A DNA stretch of 25,318 nucleotides from CAYZIC01 sp964478335 (GTDB lineage: Bacteria > Verrucomicrobiota > Kiritimatiellia > RFP12 > DVOR01): assembly GCA_964478335.1 (NCBI GenBank), contig CAYZIC010000028.1, positions 1 to 25,318 on the forward strand, written 5' to 3'. The notes under the pieces were generated by a model. It did no database searches and was not told the DNA's origin. It was given only the letters and a program-made list of their open reading frames with translations. This document shows positions 1-5,732 of this stretch, piece after piece. Position 1 is the first letter of the stretch. Every line of letters begins with the position of its first letter. The translations under genes were made by a program, and so were the position numbers.

Positions 1-56
1 ACCAGTGACCCCTTGCATGTCAAGCAAGTGCTCTAACCAACTGAGCTAACTGCCCC
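1..56 (-). tRNA. tRNA-Val (anticodon GAC), 3' part cut by window edge
   Basis: Read on the minus strand, the gene begins GGGGCAG (5' acceptor strand, 56 down to 50), followed by a D arm with GCTC/GAGC stem and a 5-bp anticodon stem CTTGC/GCAAG around loop TTGACAT. The anticodon is GAC, which decodes valine. The T arm starts but runs off the window at position 1, so the 3' acceptor strand and any encoded CCA are not visible. A promoter lies immediately upstream at 74-101. Confidence 0.9.
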
Positions 57-73
57 TTAAAAACGTGTATAAA

Positions 74-101
74 AGTATCAAATCACCCCCCCAAATGTCA
101 A
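74..101 (-). promoter_or_regulatory. sigma70-type promoter of tRNA-Val
   Basis: On the minus strand a perfect -35 box TTGACA (96-101) is followed after 16 bases by GATACT (74-79), 17 bases before the tRNA 5' end. An alternative -10, TACTTT, would give an 18-base spacer. The -35 box sits at the edge of an 84-bp repeat that is also found at the promoter of the second DUF805 gene. Confidence 0.65.
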
Positions 102-178
102 CAGCAAAATGCAGAAAAGTGCAAAAAAGTGACCTTTTTACCCCAAAATGGGCCTTTTTACCCAAAAACGCCCCCGTT
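95..178. repeat. 84-bp promoter-associated repeat, copy A
   Basis: This stretch aligns end to end with 1877-1959. Of the first 37 positions, 35 are identical; the remainder shares spaced blocks (CCTTTT, CCCCAAAA, CCCCCGTT) with one single-base gap. In both copies the -35 box TTGACA of a minus-strand promoter is at the proximal end, so the repeat covers roughly -35 to -115 relative to transcription. Confidence 0.8.
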
Positions 179-390
179 ATCAGCAAAAAAGCTCCCACTA
201 AGACACCTGCGGTGCCGCCCTAAGGAGGCGAAGCCTCCACTTTAAGGCGAGCAAGCTCGCCGCAAGCGGGAGCGTTAGCGCCCCAAGGCGGCGAGCGTTA
301 GCGAGCTCAATGCTTGATGCTAGAGGCGGGGCACCTGCCTCTTAATGCTTGATGCGGGCGAGCGTAGCGAGCCCCTCACCTATACCCACA
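179..390. repeat. Gene-free cluster of short GC hairpins and GAGCG words
   Basis: No credible gene is visible. The stretch holds perfect hairpins at 224-238 (GGAGGC, loop GAA, GCCTCC) and 246-261 (GGCGAGC, loop AA, GCTCGCC). It also has direct-repeat words such as GCGAGCGTTAGCGAGC and GCGAGCGTAGCGAGC, and two copies of AATGCTTGATGC (309-320, 344-355). The same words recur at 733-760, 17894-17919 and 18067-18095, which marks this as a dispersed repeat family. Confidence 0.75.
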
Positions 391-396
391 CCAATT

Positions 397-546
397 GCCT
401 TGCAACCCATTCCTTATTTGGGTTGTAACCCAAAACTCAATTGCCTTGCAACCCAAAAGCCGAATGGGTAGTAACCTAAAAGACAAAAGCCTTGCGACCC
501 AAACATCAAAGGGGGTGCAAGGCTAAATCAAAAGGGGTTGCAAGGC
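397..546. repeat. Cluster of GCCTTGCAACCC repeats, direct and inverted
   Basis: Five copies of a 12-13 base word occur within 150 bases: GCCTTGCAACCC at 397-408 and 443-454, GCCTTGCGACCC at 489-500, then inverted copies GGGGGTGCAAGGC (511-523) and GGGGTTGCAAGGC (534-546). A separate perfect inverted repeat, TTGGGTT/AACCCAA with a 2-base loop, lies between the first two copies near 418-434. The forward copies could pair with the inverted ones in a transcript. No coding gene is supported here. Confidence 0.75.
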
Positions 547-567
547 AAATGGTCAAGAGTCAGGGGG

Positions 568-695
568 TAGACACGGCCTACGGCCTAGACACGGCGGAGC
601 CGTGTGCGGGAACGGCTCGCAGGCTCGCCGTGCGGGAACCGCCTACGGCGGTGCGGGAACAGGCGGAGCCTGTGCGGGAACGACCTGCGGTCGTG
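568..695. repeat. Palindrome array with invariant TGCGGGAA spacers
   Basis: The spacer TGCGGGAA occurs at 605-612, 631-638, 652-659 and 673-680. The last three spacers start exactly 21 bases apart. Between spacers sit different palindromes: CCGCC-TAC-GGCGG (639-651), CAGGC-GGA-GCCTG (660-672) and CGACC-TGC-GGTCG (681-693), plus a longer imperfect one at 613-630. Two earlier palindromes use TAGACAC as the lead word: GGCC-TAC-GGCC (575-585) and ACACGGC-GGA-GCCGTGT (589-605). A related unit lies inverted at 1283-1308. Confidence 0.85.
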
Positions 696-762
696 TAGTG
701 TGCGCTACGAGCCCCAAGGGGGAGCGCAGCGACTCAATGCTTGGTGCTAGAGGCGGGCGAGC

Positions 763-1215
763 TTACCCGCCCCAGGGGCGCAGCGACCTAGATGCGGGGG
801 GGCCAAAGCGATTCTCGCCAGGATCTCCGGGCAAAAGCAACTGAGCCAAGAGGTACACATTCCAAAGAGTCACCACACCACTAACGAGCATATGCAAGGA
901 AAAATCATCCCTAGAGAAGGGCAAGGCTACCATCATCAGTATGACCAACACGATCGGCACGAAAAGCATCCATGCTGCATGATTACGATCATGCAAGCGA
1001 CGAATTCTCAAAGACACCGTCGCCAGAGAAAAGAATACATACCCAGCCAAAAACGATAGAGATTCATCTCCTGAGCCCCAGTCTAAGAGAAAGCCAATGG
1101 CAAAAGCGCAGATCAGCATAAAGAGTGTCGCCCACCAGAATTCACTCCAACAAGCACGCCCACGCCACACAAAGATCTGCCTAAAGGCTAACCTAATCGA
1201 TTCTAAAAAGCCCAT
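763..1215 (-). CDS. DUF805 family inner-membrane protein, copy 1
   Basis: The protein has 150 residues and its function is unknown. It shows the DUF805 pattern: an amphipathic start with W-R-G-R-A-C-x-S-E-F-W-W near residues 18-29, four hydrophobic segments, an R-R-L-H-D-R-N motif after the second or third, and the family's closing G-x-P-G-x-N-R-F-G-P-P. The ATG at 1215 has a GAGGAGG ribosome-binding site. It is clearly a duplicate of the neighbour at 1328-1798. Its tail after GPP (ASRSLRPWGG) is not normal for the family: the C-run at this point is one base shorter than in copy 2, which shifts the frame and extends the protein into repeat sequence. The family assignment is firm; a molecular role cannot be given. 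Confidence 0.88.
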   Translation of the reverse strand: MGFLESIRLAFRQIFVWRGRACWSEFWWATLFMLICAFAIGFLLDWGSGDESLSFLAGYVFFSLATVSLRIRRLHDRNHAAWMLFVPIVLVILMMVALPFSRDDFSLHMLVSGVVTLWNVYLLAQLLLPGDPGENRFGPPASRSLRPWGG

Positions 1216-1282
1216 TGAGGCCTCCTCAACAATTCTTCTCTCCTGTAATCATCAGCACGCTTGAGCTCACCAAGAGCCCATC

Positions 1283-1308
1283 CTACACGATCGCAGGTCG
1301 TCCCCGCA
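1283..1308 (-). repeat. Inverted stray unit of the palindrome array
   Basis: Read on the minus strand this 26-base stretch matches 673-698 at 24 of 26 positions: the spacer-like TGCGGGG-A, then palindrome CGACC-TGC-GATCG, then TGTAG. One mismatch breaks the palindrome. It lies in the 112-bp gap between the two DUF805 genes, showing that array units also occur singly and in the other orientation. Confidence 0.75.
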
Positions 1309-1327
1309 CAAGCGGAGCACGGCAAGC

Positions 1328-1798
1328 CTAGATGCGGGGGGGGCCAAAGCGATTCTCGCCAGGATCTCCGGGCAAAATCAGTTGAACCATTAAATAGAGC
1401 CACCAAATAAACACGATTCCTTGAGCCAGCACAGCAAAGGTAGCTAAGCCTGATTCATTGGGCACCAGCACGGCAATCAAAAGCATGCAGGGGAAAATGA
1501 TGATTAATGGAAAAAAGAGCACCCATGCCGAGCGATTACGATCATGCAAACGCCGAACCGTCAATGCCCAGGAGGCAAGTGAAAAGATGATGTTAATCCC
1601 TGCGATAAACAAAATAGCAGCAAGGCGAATAAGGGTTTCGTGAGCGGGTAACGTTTCGAGAAAGATTTGAATACACACCACGGGGATCGCACAGAGTCCT
1701 CCAAAGAGAGAAAACCACCAGAATTCACTCCGACAAGCACGCCCACGCCACACAAAGGTCTGCTTAAATGCTAACGATATCGATTCTAAAAAGCCCAT
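1328..1798 (-). CDS. DUF805 family inner-membrane protein, copy 2
   Basis: This 156-residue protein has the full DUF805 layout: W-R-G-R-A-C-R-S-E-F-W-W near residues 18-29, four hydrophobic segments, V-R-R-L-H-D-R-N in the middle and a closing P-G-E-N-R-F-G-P-P-R-I, close to the usual family end. The ATG at 1798 is preceded by AGGAGG. Copy 1 begins with nearly the same residues and shares the ribosome-binding-site region, so the pair is a tandem duplication; this copy keeps the likely ancestral C-terminus (C8 run). It is the first gene behind the promoter at 1855-1883, and copy 1 may be co-transcribed across the 112-bp gap. Function is unknown beyond membrane location. Confidence 0.9.
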   Translation of the reverse strand: MGFLESISLAFKQTFVWRGRACRSEFWWFSLFGGLCAIPVVCIQIFLETLPAHETLIRLAAILFIAGINIIFSLASWALTVRRLHDRNRSAWVLFFPLIIIFPCMLLIAVLVPNESGLATFAVLAQGIVFIWWLYLMVQLILPGDPGENRFGPPRI

Positions 1799-1829
1799 TG
1801 AGGCCTCCTTATTTTAATCTATTAAATAC

Positions 1830-1846
1830 CATCAACCTATTTGATG
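1830..1846. promoter_or_regulatory. Inverted repeat in the DUF805 leader
   Basis: CATCAA and TTGATG (1830-1835, 1841-1846) are separated by 5 bases and lie between the -10 box and the start codon of the DUF805 gene. This could be an operator half-site pair or a weak leader hairpin; the 6-bp arms make chance a serious alternative. Confidence 0.3.
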
Positions 1847-1854
1847 ATATCTTT

Positions 1855-1883
1855 ATCATGCCAAACCAATCCCCGGATGTCAA
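1855..1883 (-). promoter_or_regulatory. sigma70-type promoter of the DUF805 genes
   Basis: On the minus strand TTGACA (1878-1883) is followed after exactly 17 bases by CATGAT (1855-1860), about 57 bases upstream of the ATG at 1798. The sequence upstream of the -35 box is the second copy of the 84-bp repeat. Confidence 0.65.
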
Positions 1884-1959
1884 CAGCAAAATGCAGAAGA
1901 GTGCAAAAATGTGGCCTTTTGCCCCAAAACAGACATTTCACCCCAAAATACCCCCCGTT
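1877..1959. repeat. 84-bp promoter-associated repeat, copy B
   Basis: This is the partner of 95-178, in the same orientation and with the same relation to a minus-strand promoter. Identity is highest in the 37 bases next to the -35 box (35 of 37) and declines distally, ending in the shared CCCCCGTT. From about 1970 it passes into GAGCGCAGCGACC repeat words that also form the 3' end of the thioesterase gene. Confidence 0.8.
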
Positions 1960-1999
1960 CCACTCCCCAAAGCGACCATCAAGTGGAGCGCAGCGACCA

Positions 2000-2434
2000 T
2001 CAAGCGGAGTGTTGGCCGACGGCGTAGCGGGCGGTAAGTGTGACGGCTTGGGGATGATTGGGGAGGTCGATAGAGGCGTGGATGTGGAGCCAATTTTTGC
2101 CATGGGGGTCGAGTGTTGCTGGCTCAATGAGCCTGGCGGTGACGATGGCATCTTGGGTGAGGGCTTTGCCGTAGTGAATTTGACTGTCAACGATGGCAGC
2201 CCAGGGATTGGCGAAGCCTGCTTGGTAGGCTTGGGCCATTGCTAGGGCCCAGCCGCAGAGGCTAAGAGATGAGGCGATGCTGCCGGCAAAGAGGGTACCT
2301 TTGTCATTGCGGTTGGGTGCGGCGGGCAGCAAGAAGGTCGCCTGAGTGGGATCGATGGATAAGCAAACAATCCTCATCGCTTGTCCTGCAATGGGGATCG
2401 TATCATAAATCATTTGATTCATACGCTCAACCAT
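2000..2434 (-). CDS. YiiD_C-type thioesterase (hotdog fold)
   Basis: The protein has 144 residues from the ATG at 2434, chosen because it lies 7 bases after the preceding stop (2442); an upstream in-frame extension to 2539 would overlap that gene by about 100 bases and carries no family sequence. The core A-P-N-x-N-D-K-G-T-x-F-A-G-S followed by L-x-G-W-A-L, and then the V-D-S-x-I-x-Y segment, match the YiiD C-terminal putative thioesterase family, hotdog-fold proteins expected to hydrolyse acyl-CoA or acyl-ACP. The substrate is unknown. It is the last gene of the acyltransferase/RsmI operon, where a lipid-related role would fit. The final codons run into GAGCGNAGCG repeat sequence, so the natural C-terminus may have been altered. 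Confidence 0.82.
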   Translation of the reverse strand: MVERMNQMIYDTIPIAGQAMRIVCLSIDPTQATFLLPAAPNRNDKGTLFAGSIASSLSLCGWALAMAQAYQAGFANPWAAIVDSQIHYGKALTQDAIVTARLIEPATLDPHGKNWLHIHASIDLPNHPQAVTLTARYAVGQHSA

Positions 2435-2441
2435 TGTCGGC

Positions 2442-3509
2442 CTACCATGATCTCTTGATTCTAAAGAACCAGTAAGTAGATGGATCCGAATCGGCGTCTT
2501 CCGTTTTGGAAACTTCATGACGGATGCCTGCTTCTTCACTCAATCCCATATTGAGCAGATTCAGTTTGATCCCGAGTGTGGATTCATGCGCAAGATAGTA
2601 CTGAGCAAAGTCACCGACTTTAGGCTGGAGGGAGATGTTGGTCTTCCATTGGATACCGCACTCAAAGTTGTACTGAAAGAGGAGCCCCAAGTCAAGCGAA
2701 ATGTGATTTTCCTCTTCGTTCCCATCCAAGTAAGAGGTGTAGACATGAGCAAAACCCGCACGAAGACGCAGTAAGGTCACCAAATCGCCGCCTTTTTTAC
2801 GATTCCACACATAGACACCATAACCAGCCGCCGCAGAATTACGCAACGCAACAGAGATCAAGCGATTGCGCGAGACGATGTTGCGCGCATACCAGGAGCT
2901 ATACTCGGTAGGTTGCCATTCGTAATCCAACCCAAGGTAGCGATCATCTGAGGTCTTTTGTCTAAATCCATTGCTATAGGTCGTCTCGGCATAGTTGGCG
3001 GCAGCATTGATCGCAAGTGTCGTATTCTCACTTTTGTGGGTAGCATTGCAGTAAATGTTTCCCCCTCTGGCTTCTTGTGACCCCGTTTGAGACCCATTAA
3101 TGCCCAGCGACACAGAAAACGTCCACGGCTTAATGGGTGGGAAGTCTGGGTCTTGACCAGCAGGATCCCAAACGGTTGAGATGTCGCTCATCTTAAGCAC
3201 TTGACCATGTTGATCCTGAAAGGTCAAATTGCCCTGATCGTCAGAGCCCATGGTGGCTTTGCGTTTATCATCCTCGACCTTGGGGTCGGTTCGAATCATG
3301 ACGGATTCGTTGGACTTGATGTGCAAGACATCAACGGTCTTGATCTTGAGGGTGCCTGCGTAGGAGGTTGTAAAGTAAATGAAGCCCTCTTGGACTTTTT
3401 CGATTTTACCTGAGATTTGGTCGCCGCCTTTAAGCATGAGGGAGTCAGCCAACAAAGAACGGGTACCCGTAATGAGCAAAGCAAAAAGGAGCAACTTTGA
3501 TACGTGCAT
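2442..3509 (-). CDS. DUF481 family outer-membrane protein
   Basis: The 355-residue protein starts with a signal peptide (K-L-L-L-F-A-L-L-I-T-G, cleavage near A-D-S). A domain with S-L-M-L-K-G-G-D-x-I-S-G-K-I (about 23-36) follows, a pattern common ahead of DUF481 in PVC proteins. From about residue 130 alternating polar/aromatic strands suggest a beta-barrel, ending in an aromatic residue (R-S-W) as outer-membrane proteins often do. The ATG at 3509 has an AAAGAGA ribosome-binding site and lies 9 bases after the rsmI stop. DUF481 proteins are salt- or alkaline-induced outer-membrane barrels of unclear function; the operon's lipid A acyltransferase agrees with an envelope role. The family call rests on layout and short motifs, so moderate certainty. 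Confidence 0.75.
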   Translation of the reverse strand: MHVSKLLLFALLITGTRSLLADSLMLKGGDQISGKIEKVQEGFIYFTTSYAGTLKIKTVDVLHIKSNESVMIRTDPKVEDDKRKATMGSDDQGNLTFQDQHGQVLKMSDISTVWDPAGQDPDFPPIKPWTFSVSLGINGSQTGSQEARGGNIYCNATHKSENTTLAINAAANYAETTYSNGFRQKTSDDRYLGLDYEWQPTEYSSWYARNIVSRNRLISVALRNSAAAGYGVYVWNRKKGGDLVTLLRLRAGFAHVYTSYLDGNEEENHISLDLGLLFQYNFECGIQWKTNISLQPKVGDFAQYYLAHESTLGIKLNLLNMGLSEEAGIRHEVSKTEDADSDPSTYWFFRIKRSW

Positions 3510-3518
3510 GCGATCTCT

Positions 3519-4391
3519 TTATTCTTGTGAATCGTGTATAAACTTGGGATGATCGCCCGCAATGGCAAAGGTGACTTCGCCTTTGATGGGGTGCTCACTG
3601 ATTGTTGCGATGAGGTCGTCAAGCGTACCGCGCAGGATTCTCTCATGGAGCTTTGTCAGCTCGACGCAGACTGCAGCTTCGCGGTTGCCGAGCACCTGCC
3701 GGGCTGCTTCAAGGGAGTCCTTGACCCGAAAGGGGGACTCGAGACAAATGAGCGTGTGGGCTGCGTGGGCATCTTCTTCGAAAAACTTGATCAATGCGCC
3801 AGCTTTCCGAGGCGGAAAACCTTTAAATGTGTAGCTAGACGTAGGGAGCCCAGAGTGGAGAAGTGCCAGGTCCACGGCGCTAGGACCGGGTAGCACGGTA
3901 AAGGGAAGCTTGGCAGTGGCAAAGCGTCGAATGACACGATAGCCAGGATCGCTAATACCGGGGTAACCGCCATCTGAGCAGAGGGCAACGGGTTGGCCAG
4001 CTTGCACGGCTGCGACGATGCGTTCGGTTACGGCCTCTTCATTGCCCTGTCGATAGGAGATCATAGTCGGGCGATGGATGTGCTGCGAGGTGAGTAGCTG
4101 CCAGGTGCGGCGGGTATCCTCACAGGCGATAAGGGTGACACCCGCAAGGGTCTCTTTGGCGCGTGGGGAGAGGTCTCCAAGGTTCCCCAGTGGCGTGGCG
4201 ACGACGTAAAGCATCGGTGGCAAGGTGACTGCAGGTGTGGGCTCAAGGGGTGCCTCTGCACGGATGCTGGCATCCTCCTCAAGTGGTTCACTGGGTTGTG
4301 TAAGTGGCGCAGTGGATTGCGTGAGACTGGCGAGCTGCGCTTGTGCGGCTCGTTCGCGGGCCTTAGATTGTAGTTTGTCGCGTTTTCCCAT
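3519..4391 (-). CDS. rsmI: 16S rRNA (cytidine-1402-2'-O)-methyltransferase RsmI
   Basis: RsmI uses S-adenosylmethionine to methylate the ribose of C1402 in the decoding centre of 16S rRNA. The catalytic part begins near residue 61 with L-Y-V-V-A-T-P-L-G-N-L-G-D, then A-C-E-D-T-R-R-T, the signature S-D-G-G-Y-P-G-I-S-D-P-G-Y, L-P-G-P-S-A and G-F-P-P-R-K. The 290 residues include an unusual N-terminal extension of about 58 residues, rich in A, Q, P and E, and the protein stops soon after the I-K-G-E-V-T segment, so the short C-terminal helical region of typical RsmI is missing. The ATG at 4391 follows the HNH stop by one base, implying translational coupling; an internal start at 4214 lacks a ribosome-binding site. 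Confidence 0.93.
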   Translation of the reverse strand: MGKRDKLQSKARERAAQAQLASLTQSTAPLTQPSEPLEEDASIRAEAPLEPTPAVTLPPMLYVVATPLGNLGDLSPRAKETLAGVTLIACEDTRRTWQLLTSQHIHRPTMISYRQGNEEAVTERIVAAVQAGQPVALCSDGGYPGISDPGYRVIRRFATAKLPFTVLPGPSAVDLALLHSGLPTSSYTFKGFPPRKAGALIKFFEEDAHAAHTLICLESPFRVKDSLEAARQVLGNREAAVCVELTKLHERILRGTLDDLIATISEHPIKGEVTFAIAGDHPKFIHDSQE

Positions 4392-4392
4392 T

Positions 4393-4698
4393 TTACAGGA
4401 GACCTTTTTCTTCTAATTCTGCGAGTGCTTGCTCGGCTGGGGTGAGATACTTTTTCTTTTGGTTACAGGCGAAACACGCTGGCACGATATTGGTGCGGGT
4501 GCTATAGCCACCGCGGGCAACGGGGATGACGTGGTCCATGGTGAGCTCGTCGGCATCGAAGTGCTCGCCGCAATAGTGGCAAATCCCACGAGCGAGCTGC
4601 TCTTTCCACCAATTCGACTGCTTGATCTCGCGCGCTTTACGGCGCTCTGCGGAGACGTGCTTGGGGTCGGTTTGTATATCGATCCAATCGTTGGCCAT
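4393..4698 (-). CDS. HNH endonuclease
   Basis: From the ATG at 4698 the protein has 101 residues. That start is preferred because GGAGAG precedes it and it falls 5 bases after the acyltransferase stop (4704); the longer form from 4758 would overlap by 55 bases. Two zinc-binding pairs, C40-x2-C43 and C75-x2-C78, flank D55-H56, G63-G64, N70 and N79, the standard Zn-supported HNH (beta-beta-alpha metal) core with all catalytic positions present. It is a stand-alone domain with a basic, Trp-containing N-terminal helix, resembling small HNH proteins found as solitary housekeeping genes rather than restriction or colicin nucleases. Its target is unknown. Being locked between lipid A and rRNA-modification genes shows co-expression, not function. 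Confidence 0.88.
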   Translation of the reverse strand: MANDWIDIQTDPKHVSAERRKAREIKQSNWWKEQLARGICHYCGEHFDADELTMDHVIPVARGGYSTRTNIVPACFACNQKKKYLTPAEQALAELEEKGLL

Positions 4699-4703
4699 GG
4701 TTG

Positions 4704-5669
4704 CTACTCTCCGTCTTGCGCTGCTGGGGCATCTTTGGCACGAGGGTGACGGAGGCAAGATTGGTCGAATTTTTCCCCTCGTTTGCCCGTCAGCTCTCTC
4801 CAGCGGCGATGAAGCCAGAGGTATTGCTCGGGGGCTTCCTTAATCAATGTCTCGAGGCTTGCGATCATCTGCTGGGTGCAGATGCGGATGTCGGCTTCGC
4901 GGTCACCAGTTGGCGTATAGCGCACGGGGTCAGCCAAGCAGATACGGTAGGTAAAGCACCCCGTACGAATAAATGAGCCGACGACAACCGGTATACCCGT
5001 CTTGAGGTGAATGCGCGCAGGCGAGGTAAAGACTTTGGACGGGTGTCCAAAAAAGTCGACGGTGATACCTTTGCTGGCGTATTGATCCATGACGATGGCT
5101 AGGGCGGCATTCTCAGCGATCCACTGCTTGATCACGCTACCACTAAAGCCGCGTTTCTTAGCAATGACCTCAATGTCTCCACGAAAATGTGTCTTGGTCA
5201 AGAAGTCGCGCACGTAGGGATTGTCCATCAAGCGGGCAACGGCAAGCATACGTCTAAAGCTCGAGACGATCGGCACGGCGACCTCCCAGCTCCCCAAGTG
5301 CGCCGTCGCAACCATGATCGGCTGCGTCTTGTCCTGCAAGAGAGCAAGCGCCTCTTGAGAGCCGCTCACCTCGACATAGCTGCGCCAGTCGGCGACATCC
5401 TTGACTCCATCACTCAGTCGAAATGACTCAAGGATGTGACCGATAAAATGCCCCGTCGACATCATTGCAATACGGTAAGCCTCTTTGTGATCTTGCGTAA
5501 TACCTGAGATGAGGACATTTTGCATCGCAACCTTGGCACGCGAACCAGAGAGTCTGAAAAAGAAGCACCCAAACCAATGGCCCAAGCCATAGACAGATTT
5601 GGCAGGGATCAACCCAAAGATTGACCAAAAGAGACGCAAGAGGATATATTGTATTTTATGAGCTAACAC
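4704..5669 (-). CDS. Lipid A biosynthesis (LpxL/HtrB-type) acyltransferase
   Basis: Members of this family move a fatty acyl chain from acyl-ACP to the lipid A precursor at the inner membrane. The 321-residue protein has an N-terminal hydrophobic anchor (about 6-40), the catalytic H-x4-E motif (H124-L-G-S-W-E129), F-F-G-H-P and the family's late Q-Y-L-W-L-H-R-R-W-R near residue 285. The start is GTG at 5669 with AAAAGGG upstream; no better ATG is nearby. It opens a five-gene operon with gaps of 5, 1, 9 and 7 bases, just beyond the terminator of the giant gene. Which acylation step it performs cannot be read from sequence; the charged tail after residue 295 is not part of the usual fold. Confidence 0.88.
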   Translation of the reverse strand: MLAHKIQYILLRLFWSIFGLIPAKSVYGLGHWFGCFFFRLSGSRAKVAMQNVLISGITQDHKEAYRIAMMSTGHFIGHILESFRLSDGVKDVADWRSYVEVSGSQEALALLQDKTQPIMVATAHLGSWEVAVPIVSSFRRMLAVARLMDNPYVRDFLTKTHFRGDIEVIAKKRGFSGSVIKQWIAENAALAIVMDQYASKGITVDFFGHPSKVFTSPARIHLKTGIPVVVGSFIRTGCFTYRICLADPVRYTPTGDREADIRICTQQMIASLETLIKEAPEQYLWLHRRWRELTGKRGEKFDQSCLRHPRAKDAPAAQDGE

Positions 5670-5689
5670 GTGAGACCCTTTTATAAAAG

Positions 5690-5719
5690 GATCCAGCCGA
5701 GATTTTTCTCGGCTGGATC
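5690..5719 (-). terminator. Rho-independent terminator of the giant-protein gene
   Basis: A perfect 13-bp stem (5690-5702 with 5707-5719) closes on a 4-base loop. Read leftwards it comes 13 bases after the stop at 5733 and is followed by CCTTTTAT, a short U tract. It separates the giant gene from the acyltransferase operon, whose start codon is only 20 bases further on. Confidence 0.85.
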
Positions 5720-5732
5720 AGTGATGAATCGA

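Noticed and set aside
568..695. Possible CRISPR array.
   Set aside because: The constant part is only 8 bases, the variable parts are palindromes of 13-18 bases, and no cas genes are present.
492..844. Two plus-strand reading frames through the palindrome array (68 and 80 residues).
   Set aside because: They translate repeat units (heptad-like V-R-E repeats arise from the 21-base period), lack ribosome-binding sites and resemble no protein family.
2442..2539. N-terminal extension of the thioesterase to 2539.
   Set aside because: It would overlap the DUF481 gene by about 100 bases and has no family similarity; the ATG at 2434 fits the operon spacing.
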